Source: Pyrobaculum oguniense TE7
GTDB lineage: Archaea > Thermoproteota > Thermoprotei > Thermoproteales > Thermoproteaceae
Direction of reading: 5' to 3'
Length of the DNA: 64,000 nucleotides
Assembly (NCBI GenBank): GCA_000247545.1
Contig: CP003316.1
Location: 62,001-126,000 of the forward strand
Below, piece after piece: positions 16,088-22,294 of this stretch. The first letter of the stretch is position 1. The number at the start of each line of letters is the position of its first letter. The translations under genes were made by a program, and so were the position numbers. The notes beneath the pieces are model-generated. The model was given only the letters and a program-made list of their open reading frames with translations, was not told the origin of the DNA and did not search any database.

Positions 16088-16626
16088 GACAGGCGGTAGC
16101 GGATACCTGCTTCTTGGTGGACTGGGTGAAGTTCAGGAGGCGGGACCTCCTCTTCGCAGTATTCGACGTGGTGTGGCTCCCAGAGCCCGTGCTCAGCGAG
16201 GTGAAGAGCGAAGACACCCTGGACTGGGTCGCGTCAAAGCTAGCGGAGAGGAGGATGGCCCTTTTGCCAGAGACGCCGGAGCTGAGGGCGGAGGCGCTGT
16301 CGCTGATGGCTGAGGCCTCCGCGCGCCTCTCCGCGCCGCTTGTTGACTACCCCGAGGCCTTCTGCCTCGCCGCCGGGAGGAGGCTGGGGGCGGTAGTGCT
16401 TACCGAGAATAGAGGAGCCCTCGCAGTGCCGCGCGTCTTGCCGCAGTACGCCGGGGTGGAGGTATGGAGATCGCTGGAGGTGTTGGCAAAGGCGGCGGAG
16501 GCCGGGGCGGCGGACTGCTCAGCCTTCGACGAGTATAGAGAAGACGCAGTCCACGAATTCCCCAAAAGAGACCTCGAAAAGGTATTAAACGCGTTGAGCT
16601 GTAAAACGCGTGGAGCCCGAAGTTGA
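16084..16626 (+). CDS. PIN-domain-like toxin (VapC type)
   Basis: A 180-residue protein. The first strand carries the conserved acidic residue of PIN nucleases (AVADTCFLVDWV), an acidic region follows (EPVLSEVKSED), and the late conserved segment LVDYPEAFCLAAGRRLGAVVLTENRG contains the second acidic group and the TEN/TDN-like turn (here split: LVDYPEAFCLAAGRRLG and AVVLTENRG). These support an RNase toxin. It is longer than classic VapC (about 130 aa), with a C-terminal helical extension (about residues 130-180). It is coupled to the upstream UPF0175-like gene, and its 3' end carries the promoter and start of a second antitoxin-like gene. Confidence 0.75.
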   Translation: MRQAVADTCFLVDWVKFRRRDLLFAVFDVVWLPEPVLSEVKSEDTLDWVASKLAERRMALLPETPELRAEALSLMAEASARLSAPLVDYPEAFCLAAGRRLGAVVLTENRGALAVPRVLPQYAGVEVWRSLEVLAKAAEAGAADCSAFDEYREDAVHEFPKRDLEKVLNALSCKTRGARS

Positions 16627-16819
16627 GGAGGAGGCTAGGCGGATACGGAGAGAGAGAGCAGATTGGGACTTCATAAACTCCCTACCCCCGAGACTAAAAA
16701 TAGCAATGCTCTACTACATAGAAACGGGGGATATAAGGAGGGCGTGCAAAATTGCCGAGATGAGCCTTGAGGAGTTCAGAGAACTAATGAGAAAAGCAAA
16801 GATACCACTAGTGGCATAA
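16610..16819 (+). CDS. Second UPF0175-like antitoxin, without adjacent toxin
   Basis: A 69-residue paralogue of the 15866-16087 product: both contain RIRRERADW, then N/S-LPPRLKIA, LYYIETGD and AEM/AGM with EEF. It starts with GTG at 16610, inside the last codons of the toxin gene. A TATA-like GTATTAAAC (16582-16590) inside the toxin coding sequence is about 24 nt upstream, so it can be expressed independently. No PIN gene follows; the next 264 bases (16820-17083) hold no gene I can support. It could be a duplicate that neutralises the same toxin, or a remnant of a second module. Confidence 0.7.
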   Translation: MEPEVEEEARRIRRERADWDFINSLPPRLKIAMLYYIETGDIRRACKIAEMSLEEFRELMRKAKIPLVA

Positions 16820-17083
16820 ACAGCCAGCACACAACGCCCTGAAAAGCCGAGGAGCAGGACGAGGCTTGTTTCAACTAGCCCCGCCAAATCGCCGGGCGCC
16901 CCCTCCCCCCGAGGCCGCGAGAGGCGCCGCGGCATCCTAGGTGCACCAAAGCTACCGCATTGACAACCCACCACAAGGCGGGACAAGTAAAAAGAACAGG
17001 ACAACGCCGCAACACTACCAGGCCGCACCCCATCCCCCGGCCCTCCAACCCTTTAAGCCAAATTTATACCCTCCAAACAATAC

Positions 17084-17716
17084 GTGTCCCTTACGGCTGA
17101 GGAGGAGAGGCGGTTTTTGAAGGCGTTGGAGGAGGACGCGGAGTTTAGGTATGCGGTGGCCGGCCTCCTCGGCCTCGGCGAGGTGTTGAACGAGCTGAGG
17201 AGGCTGAGAGAAGACTTCAATAAATACGTCGAAAAAAGCGAGAAGAGGTGGAGGCAGAACGAAAAGCGGTGGAAAGAAAACGAGAAGAAGTGGAAGGAGT
17301 GGTACAAGGCGTGGAAGGAGTTTTTAGAGGATTACAAGAAGCGGTGGGAGGATGCTAATAGGCGGTTTTCCCGCATAGAGGAGACGCTTGGAGCAGTGGC
17401 AGAGAGCCAGTACACACGATATGTTTGGGAGGATTTGAGGGAGGAGATTAAGGCGAGGGGCGAGTTGGTGATCCGCCGTGTGAGGAGCGCCAAGGTGGAA
17501 AACATCGACGTGGACCTCCTCGTGGAGACTGATAGGCGGGTCTACGTGGTGGAGGTTAGGCCTAGGGTGGAGGACGTCGGCGCCTTGCTAGCCAAGGCAG
17601 AGGTGGTGAGAGGCGCCCTCAGCAAGGAGGTTGTGCCCGTCCTAACCGGCACCTGGATAGGAGACGACGTAGAGAAATACGCGAGGGGGAAAGGCGTCTT
17701 GATATACAGCTACTAA
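17084..17716 (+). CDS. Coiled-coil protein with degenerate PD-(D/E)XK-like C-terminal domain
   Basis: A 210-residue protein. Residues about 40-110 form a striking Lys/Trp/Glu-rich coiled coil with repeated EKRWK/EKKWKE units. Residues about 120-210 resemble the restriction-endonuclease-like domain of crenarchaeal DUF3782 proteins: NIDVDLLVETDRRVYVVEVRP, split as NIDVDLLVETD and RRVYVVEVRP, then LLAKAEVVRGAL. The nuclease ExK motif reads E-V-R here, so the catalytic Lys is replaced by Arg. The start is GTG at 17084 with A/T-rich TATA candidates at 17051-17070. It is flanked by toxin-antitoxin and PaREP1 genes, a typical accessory setting in this genus. Confidence 0.65.
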   Translation: MSLTAEEERRFLKALEEDAEFRYAVAGLLGLGEVLNELRRLREDFNKYVEKSEKRWRQNEKRWKENEKKWKEWYKAWKEFLEDYKKRWEDANRRFSRIEETLGAVAESQYTRYVWEDLREEIKARGELVIRRVRSAKVENIDVDLLVETDRRVYVVEVRPRVEDVGALLAKAEVVRGALSKEVVPVLTGTWIGDDVEKYARGKGVLIYSY

Positions 17717-17897
17717 CACCGCGGCTGGCGCCGTTTCCTCGGTATAGTTTTACGCCTCCAATGCCCGCGGCGGCACGAGCCAATCCACGACGCCAAGGAG
17801 AGGCCGCTAATTAACCACGGCGGCGGCCGGCTGCGGTGCGCCTATCAGCTGGCGGGGGCGCCACCCCACATATTAAAAACCCCAGACTGACCTATTC

Positions 17898-18365
17898 ATG
17901 GCTCTGTCCGAGTCTCTTCTAGAGGAGGCCCTCAAGAGGGGGTAGATGTTGTGGATCTCCTATCCAAGGCTCTCGGCTTTGACCCTCCCCGCCGTGCTTC
18001 ACCTTGAGCTTGCCAAGAGGTTTTTGGCGGAGGGGGTGGCCCTCGCCGAGAGGGACCCCGTGCGGGCTAGTGAGAAGCTTTACAAGGCGGCTGAGGAGGC
18101 GGTGAAGGCCTTGGCGGTGGCCCTAGGCCTTGAAGAGGCGCAAAAAGCCGAGGAGCAGGGCAGGTGGACCGCCGCGCTTTTGTTCACAGCCGTGGACAAA
18201 ATAGCGAAGAGGGTGGGGAGGGATTTCAAGCTGTGGTGGACAAGTGCCTGGTTTCTCCACGTTGAGGGGTTCAACGAGGCGAGGCTGACACCGGAGCAGG
18301 TAAAAGACTACATCGAGCATGTAAAAAACATAGTTGACACCGCCGAGAGGCACGCGGGCGCCTAG
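17898..18365 (+). pseudogene. PaREP1 family gene disrupted by two compensating frameshifts
   Basis: The ATG at 17898 (24 nt after ATATTAAAAAC) opens ALSESLLEEALKRG and meets TAG at 17943-17945. In the +1 frame the sequence continues as VDVVDLLSKALGFDPP, and after about 17989 the original frame resumes as AVLHLELAKRFLAEGVAL. Joined, these give a normal PaREP1 protein (HEPN-like helical bundle; later segments VRASEKLYKAAEEAVKALA and WWTSAWFLHVEGF). The breaks fit one missing G in the run at 17936-17940 and one extra C in the run near 17985-17988. An in-frame ATG at 17946 could still express a product with an altered N-terminus. The family's function is unknown; HEPN relatives are often RNases or toxins. 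Confidence 0.8.
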
Positions 18366-18395
18366 CCGCGGCGCTGGCCGTGTAGTAGGTCAGAA

Positions 18396-18887
18396 TCAGA
18401 GGGGGAGGTTCTCTGCTATAATTCGGAAAAGCGACGCTGCGTCGTCTTTAAGCGCCGAGGTGTAGTAGATCTTCAAAACGCCTAGATAAGGCGCGGCGCC
18501 GTCCCCCTCTACCATAAACCCCGCCTCCTCTGCGAGATCTCTCTTGTTCCCCACAAGAATCCGCGCAAAAGCGGGCACCCCCATGGCCCACTGGTGAATT
18601 TCAAACAAGGCATCCAGAGTGGCCGGCTCCACCACGCTGTACATGTAGACAATAAGGTCGACCCTCGCGCCGTACGCCCTCACAGCTTGGTAGTACCCCC
18701 TCGCCACCTCCACAGCCCTCTGCCCCGGCACGTCCACCAGATATATCACAGCCCGGTCGGCGTAGAGGGGGTACCACCGAGGACGCCTCGTCAACACCGG
18801 CTTCTTCGATATGCCCAAAAGGCGGTATATATACGTCGTCTTCCCCACGCCGCCCACACCCAGAAACACCACACCAAATTGCCGCAC
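18396..18887 (-). CDS. Small Ras/Arf-like GTPase
   Basis: A 163-residue G-domain protein. G1 is FLGVGGVGKTT, G3 is LVDVPGQRAVE, G4 is GNKRDLAEE, and a G5-like YTSALK precedes the C-terminus. The size and motifs place it with archaeal Rag/Arf/MglA-type small GTPases, with a DxPGQ switch. The frame begins at 18920, but a TATA (TTTTTAAATTGG on the minus strand, about 18903-18914) fits the GTG at 18887. No GAP or longin partner is adjacent. It is divergent from the filament locus that starts at 18963, so a link to surface-structure dynamics is conceivable but unsupported. Confidence 0.85.
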   Translation of the reverse strand: MRQFGVVFLGVGGVGKTTYIYRLLGISKKPVLTRRPRWYPLYADRAVIYLVDVPGQRAVEVARGYYQAVRAYGARVDLIVYMYSVVEPATLDALFEIHQWAMGVPAFARILVGNKRDLAEEAGFMVEGDGAAPYLGVLKIYYTSALKDDAASLFRIIAENLPL

Positions 18888-18962
18888 ACCCACACGTATA
18901 CACCAATTTAAAAAACACAAAGCGCAACGTTGAATATTTAAACAACCAGATTTACGGCGTAC

Positions 18963-19586
18963 ATGGCAAAGAGAAGGAACTACAAACCACTAATAGCGCT
19001 AATAGCACTGGCAGCCGCGGCCCTAGTGACGGCCGCGCTGACGTTTACAAACATCACCTACTGGCTGATAAACGCCACACTACCACCCGCCATGAAATAC
19101 GCAGGGGGCGATACGGGAATCACAAGTAGAGATGACGGTAGCGGCTATAACAGATATGTCTACGTCAGCTACTACTACGATTCAGATACGGGCTACAACA
19201 TCACCAGGATCTCGATTGTGGGCTTCACGGGCGACCCCACCAACTACACAGACGTACTACGTGTGTGCAACAGGTACTACGACGGCTCTCTGTACGTAAA
19301 ACTAGTCGCCAAAGGACCAGTCGGCAGCGCTAGCTATGTGAGCTACGTAAGAGATTTCAGAGTCTACTTCTACAACCCAGTACCAGGTGCAGGTGGTAAA
19401 GAGGTGAGATTTGTAGGGAGCTCGGTAGACACAAGTGACACCGGCTACGTCATCCTGTATCAAGGCGACTGCGCCCAAATTGGCGCGTACGTGCTGGTTG
19501 ACCCAACACTCCCTGCAACTGCTAGAGACGGCAGGACGGTTATTGCGCAGTACGAGGTAGACGTGGTGTTCACCACAAGCCCATAA
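18963..19586 (+). CDS. Candidate archaeal bundling pilin (AbpA/TasA-like secreted subunit)
   Basis: A 207-residue secreted protein. The basic start AKRRNYKPL is followed by one hydrophobic helix (about residues 8-27), then FTNITYWLINATLPPAM and a Tyr/Asp/Gly-rich beta domain with many N-x-T/S sequons. The architecture (signal helix, N-terminal strand, single beta-sandwich domain) matches the donor-strand filament subunit AbpA described from Pyrobaculum calidifontis bundling pili, a relative of bacterial TasA. The N-terminal motif LTFxNxTxWxxNAxLPP recurs in the large protein at 22291-24504, tying the two together. It is the first gene of the locus; transcription probably starts near a TATA at about 18935-18942. 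Identification rests on my recollection of the family and needs a profile search. Confidence 0.65.
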   Translation: MAKRRNYKPLIALIALAAAALVTAALTFTNITYWLINATLPPAMKYAGGDTGITSRDDGSGYNRYVYVSYYYDSDTGYNITRISIVGFTGDPTNYTDVLRVCNRYYDGSLYVKLVAKGPVGSASYVSYVRDFRVYFYNPVPGAGGKEVRFVGSSVDTSDTGYVILYQGDCAQIGAYVLVDPTLPATARDGRTVIAQYEVDVVFTTSP

Positions 19587-19592
19587 GCCTAG

Positions 19593-20165
19593 ATGGATAA
19601 GTTTAAGAGAATGTTGGTTTTTTTCTTACCCTCTCTTGTTTTTTTGATTGGGCTTACCTCGCCGTATGGGGAATACGTTTTTAGGTGGGGCTCCCCGGCG
19701 TCTGTCTCGGCTGGGTTTCTTCCTGGCTACGCGGCTTATGCCAACTACACCTTGTATCTCTATAGCTCTCCATACACGTCTTGGGTTTACGAGAGGGCGT
19801 TGATGGTGGAGAGGCATTTCCCTACCCACGTGTATGTGTCGAGTACCTGTCCCTTTGTCCCGTCTTTCTATTTTCCTCCGGCCGTGGGGGTTGGGTGGGT
19901 GAATATTACGGTGCCGCCGCTGTACCAGGGGGAGTGCGTCCTCAACTTTACCCACCCCTCGGGCTGGTGGCATGCGGTGACCGTCAAGGTGAAGTTGGTG
20001 GACTGGTACCCGGCGGCTAGGCGTGTGGCGGTTGTCCTCGAGGGGAGGGGCTGGCAGTTCATCCAAGTTGACCGCGGGGGGGGGCTCTCTACGTGTGGGA
20101 GAGGCCCATTGCCCGGCTCTCCCTTGGCGGGTGCGCCGCGGTGTATAACAACTCGCTTCTGTTAG
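19593..20165 (+). CDS. Secreted filament-locus protein, 5' part of a gene split at a G9 run
   Basis: This frame encodes 190 residues: a basic start and hydrophobic signal helix (LVFFLPSLVFLIGLTSP, about 7-25), then a Tyr/Ser-rich extracellular beta-type region (YTLYLYSSPYTSWVYERAL) with N-x-T sequons. Coding character persists to about residue 161, where the run of nine G (20076-20084) begins; after it the frame gives CGRGPLPGSPLAG and stops at 20165. In the alternative frame the protein continues sensibly as ALYVWERPIARLSLGGC. The gene starts 6 nt after the pilin stop and is probably co-transcribed with it. The function is unknown. See the entries for the second half and the repeat. Confidence 0.7.
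   Translation: MDKFKRMLVFFLPSLVFLIGLTSPYGEYVFRWGSPASVSAGFLPGYAAYANYTLYLYSSPYTSWVYERALMVERHFPTHVYVSSTCPFVPSFYFPPAVGVGWVNITVPPLYQGECVLNFTHPSGWWHAVTVKVKLVDWYPAARRVAVVLEGRGWQFIQVDRGGGLSTCGRGPLPGSPLAGAPRCITTRFC
20076..20084. repeat. Homopolymer of nine G inside a coding region (putative phase-variation tract)
   Basis: Nine consecutive G separate the two halves of one secreted-protein gene. With nine, translation from 19593 ends at 20165. With ten or seven, it reads through to 20821, giving about 409 residues. Long G/C mononucleotide runs are prone to slippage in genomes lacking MutS/MutL mismatch repair, and Pyrobaculum aerophilum has been reported to show such length variation. A sequencing error in the tract would look identical. 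Confidence 0.75.
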
Positions 20166-20821
20166 CAGAGAGGCTCCGCTACGCCGCGGCGGAGGCCGCC
20201 GTGATCCCCCCGCCCGTTCTTCCGTCTGAGAGAGGCGAGGAGAGGTACGGCTTTTTTGTCAGGCTGAGGGGCAAGGGGGTTCTGTACATCTACGACGCTG
20301 GTTGCCCCCTGGAGACGAGGGGCGTAGAGGCTGGGCCTTTGCCTAACTTCACCCATTACAGATACGGCGTGGGCCTGCCCACCGCCGCCGGCTATATCTT
20401 TGACTCGCCGAGGTTTGCAACGAGGGAGCTCGCCACAGCGCTTCGGCGCATAGCTGTGGCCAATGGCACTGCCCAGTCCTACAGGCTGTACGCCTACTGG
20501 TACAGCACGCCCGTTGGGATGTGGGGAGGGGTCCTGAGGTACCGCTTCTCCGACGTTGTAGTGCTGACCGCCGACTTGGTATACTTCTCGCCAGACGGTG
20601 GCCGGCCGGTGAAGGTGGGTGAGACGTGGCTTTTCAACGGCACTGTGAGGTACTGGGTCGTAGGCCCCGAGGAGCCGGTCCAACGGCTGACGTCGCCCAG
20701 GGGGATCCCGCTGGGGTGGCAACCGCCGTTTTACATAGTGGCAGATCCCACTGACGAGTGGGGGGGCTGGCCGGCGGTGGTGTCTGTCGTGGAGGAGGTG
20801 CTGAAGCCGTGGGTCGGCTGA
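20093..20821 (+). CDS. Secreted filament-locus protein, 3' part of the split gene
   Basis: A 242-residue frame (nominal GTG at 20093) that continues the 19593 gene in another reading frame after the G9 tract. It has no signal peptide or promoter of its own, which supports its being the C-terminal half. It is rich in Tyr, Gly and aromatic beta-strand patterns (YRLYAYWYSTPVGMWGG, LTADLVYFSPDGG) with N-x-T sequons, and lacks a C-terminal membrane helix or sorting signal. The rejoined protein would be a secreted beta-rich polypeptide of about 409 residues. The stop is followed 2 nt later by the ATG of the next gene. I do not recognise the family. Confidence 0.65.
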   Translation: MWERPIARLSLGGCAAVYNNSLLLAERLRYAAAEAAVIPPPVLPSERGEERYGFFVRLRGKGVLYIYDAGCPLETRGVEAGPLPNFTHYRYGVGLPTAAGYIFDSPRFATRELATALRRIAVANGTAQSYRLYAYWYSTPVGMWGGVLRYRFSDVVVLTADLVYFSPDGGRPVKVGETWLFNGTVRYWVVGPEEPVQRLTSPRGIPLGWQPPFYIVADPTDEWGGWPAVVSVVEEVLKPWVG

Positions 20822-20823
20822 CT

Positions 20824-21225
20824 ATGAACTGGGTTGCCCTCTTCGTCGGTGTGGCGGCCGGGATGGCTGTGGCTTTCGGCAGGGTCTACGCCGAAAGCGT
20901 GATATCCAGACAGCTAGGCCTCCCCCCTCAATTGTTGTTTAAGCACAGAGACGTCCTCGTCCCCTTTCTGGTCTTGGCCGGCGCGGCTAATATATACGCA
21001 GTTTGGATTGTGGTGGCCTACGGCGGGATAGCGGCGTGGAGGCTCTCCGCCGTGTTGGGGCTCGCACTGCTAGTGGCCGCGCAGATCATCCAGCTAAGCG
21101 TAGCTCTCCGGCCCTCCAAAAAGGACTTAGAACTCGCCCTAATATCATGTGTGCCCTACGTCTACTTGTTTGCCCTCTACGTCGCCGCGCTTTTGATGAA
21201 TAAATACTCGCTCTGGCTTTTCTGA
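20824..21225 (+). CDS. Integral membrane protein, four predicted helices (filament locus)
   Basis: A 133-residue protein with hydrophobic segments at about residues 3-22, 44-66, 73-95 and 106-128. Short charged loops include SRQLGLPPQLLFKHRD and RPSKKDLE. The ATG at 20824 follows the previous stop by 2 nt and the next gene begins 2 nt after its stop, so this is an operon member. I do not recognise the family. In a secreted-filament operon it could be an assembly or export factor; no signal-peptidase Ser/Lys motif is evident. Confidence 0.7.
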   Translation: MNWVALFVGVAAGMAVAFGRVYAESVISRQLGLPPQLLFKHRDVLVPFLVLAGAANIYAVWIVVAYGGIAAWRLSAVLGLALLVAAQIIQLSVALRPSKKDLELALISCVPYVYLFALYVAALLMNKYSLWLF

Positions 21226-21227
21226 CA

Positions 21228-21590
21228 ATGGACGGGGCCGAGATCTATTTAATCTCAGCCGCTGGGGGTGTCATCGCGGCACTGGCGCCTTTGATATACC
21301 TTATCTACTACGCGCGACCCGTCACGTTCACAGTCTGGACCGGCGCCTTAGTCTCGTTTATAGCTGGGTTTATCTTCACACTGTTGGCGCAACAGTGGCC
21401 GTTCTTCTACGCCAGGTTTACGTACCTCCTCGCGCTGGCTCTTCTAATTACCTCACTGATCTACACCTACTGGGGGATGTACCGCCGCAGGTGGACTATG
21501 TACCTCTTCGCCGCCGCGGCGTGGATCTACATCATCATCCTGGCAGTGGTGGCCAGAGTCCTAGGGCTGGGCGACCCCTTTATTATCTAA
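21228..21590 (+). CDS. Integral membrane protein, four predicted helices (filament locus)
   Basis: A 120-residue protein with hydrophobic stretches at about residues 6-27, 33-54, 63-83 and 89-112, joined by short loops such as YARPVTF and YRRRWTM. It is arranged like the preceding gene (similar size, four helices), so the two may be diverged duplicates or form a membrane complex. No catalytic motif was seen. The ATG at 21228 is 2 nt after the preceding stop. It ends 41 nt before the regulator gene, which has its own promoter. Confidence 0.7.
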   Translation: MDGAEIYLISAAGGVIAALAPLIYLIYYARPVTFTVWTGALVSFIAGFIFTLLAQQWPFFYARFTYLLALALLITSLIYTYWGMYRRRWTMYLFAAAAWIYIIILAVVARVLGLGDPFII

Positions 21591-21631
21591 ACCGCAACGT
21601 TAAACATATTAATCACGGCCGACTAAACGAT

Positions 21632-22294
21632 GTGAACATCACTGTATTTATTATCTTAACGCCGCTGGCGAGTTGGATATTGCCAGTCTACCTGCCGCCT
21701 AACGTCACGGCGACTGTACATGCGGATCTGCCGCTGGGCCTCTGCAACGCCACGGGGGTTTTCGAGATCCAGAAGCCTGTGGCGATTGCTTGCGTCAACA
21801 CCGGCCTCTCGCCCGTCCAGCTGAGCGGGCGGGTGTCGGTTGTGTACAATATGCCGCCGCCTCCGCAGGCGCCGCCGCCCGAGGCGCCGTTGCTGGCCGT
21901 GGCCGCGGGCGTCGCCGCGGCGGCTGGGCTGAGCCACGTGGCTAGCAACAGGCGGGAGCTACTCGCCGCGCCCATCCTGCCCATAATTGCCAGGATAAAG
22001 AGGGCCACGGCTGAGGACCCAGTTAGGAGGGAGATTCTGCGGGTGGTGGACACCATGGGCGCCGCCACCATGTCCCAGATAGTCAAGGCCCTGGGCAAGT
22101 CCTGGGGCGCCGTCCAGTGGCACGTCTACGTCCTCGAAAGAGAGGGCAAGCTGAGGTCTGTCAAGATCGGGGCCTTCACCTACTACTTCGTTAACCCGAA
22201 AAAGGCGGCTGAGGTCATATTAGCCTCCGTCGACCCGGCGGCCCTTACGGCGGAGGATAGGGAAAAGTTGGACATAATGGCGGCGGCCGCATGA
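21632..22294 (+). CDS. Membrane-anchored winged-helix regulator with extracellular domain
   Basis: A 220-residue protein. Residues about 4-20 are a signal/anchor helix; about 21-75 form an extracellular beta-type domain with sequons (NVTATV, CNATGVF); a proline-rich linker MPPPPQAPPPEAP follows; about 86-102 is a second hydrophobic helix; about 125-195 is a winged-helix DNA-binding domain (DPVRREILRVVDTMGAATMSQIVKAL, split as DPVRREILRVVD and ATMSQIVKAL; WGAVQWHVYVLEREGKL; then the wing TYYFVN). This is a one-component transmembrane sensor-regulator, analogous in layout to membrane-bound ArnR of the Sulfolobus archaellum. The GTG at 21632 is chosen because TTAAACATATTAA (about 21600-21612) is 26 nt upstream. 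Its stop overlaps the start of the large filament-type protein by 4 nt. Confidence 0.8.
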   Translation: MNITVFIILTPLASWILPVYLPPNVTATVHADLPLGLCNATGVFEIQKPVAIACVNTGLSPVQLSGRVSVVYNMPPPPQAPPPEAPLLAVAAGVAAAAGLSHVASNRRELLAAPILPIIARIKRATAEDPVRREILRVVDTMGAATMSQIVKALGKSWGAVQWHVYVLEREGKLRSVKIGAFTYYFVNPKKAAEVILASVDPAALTAEDREKLDIMAAAA

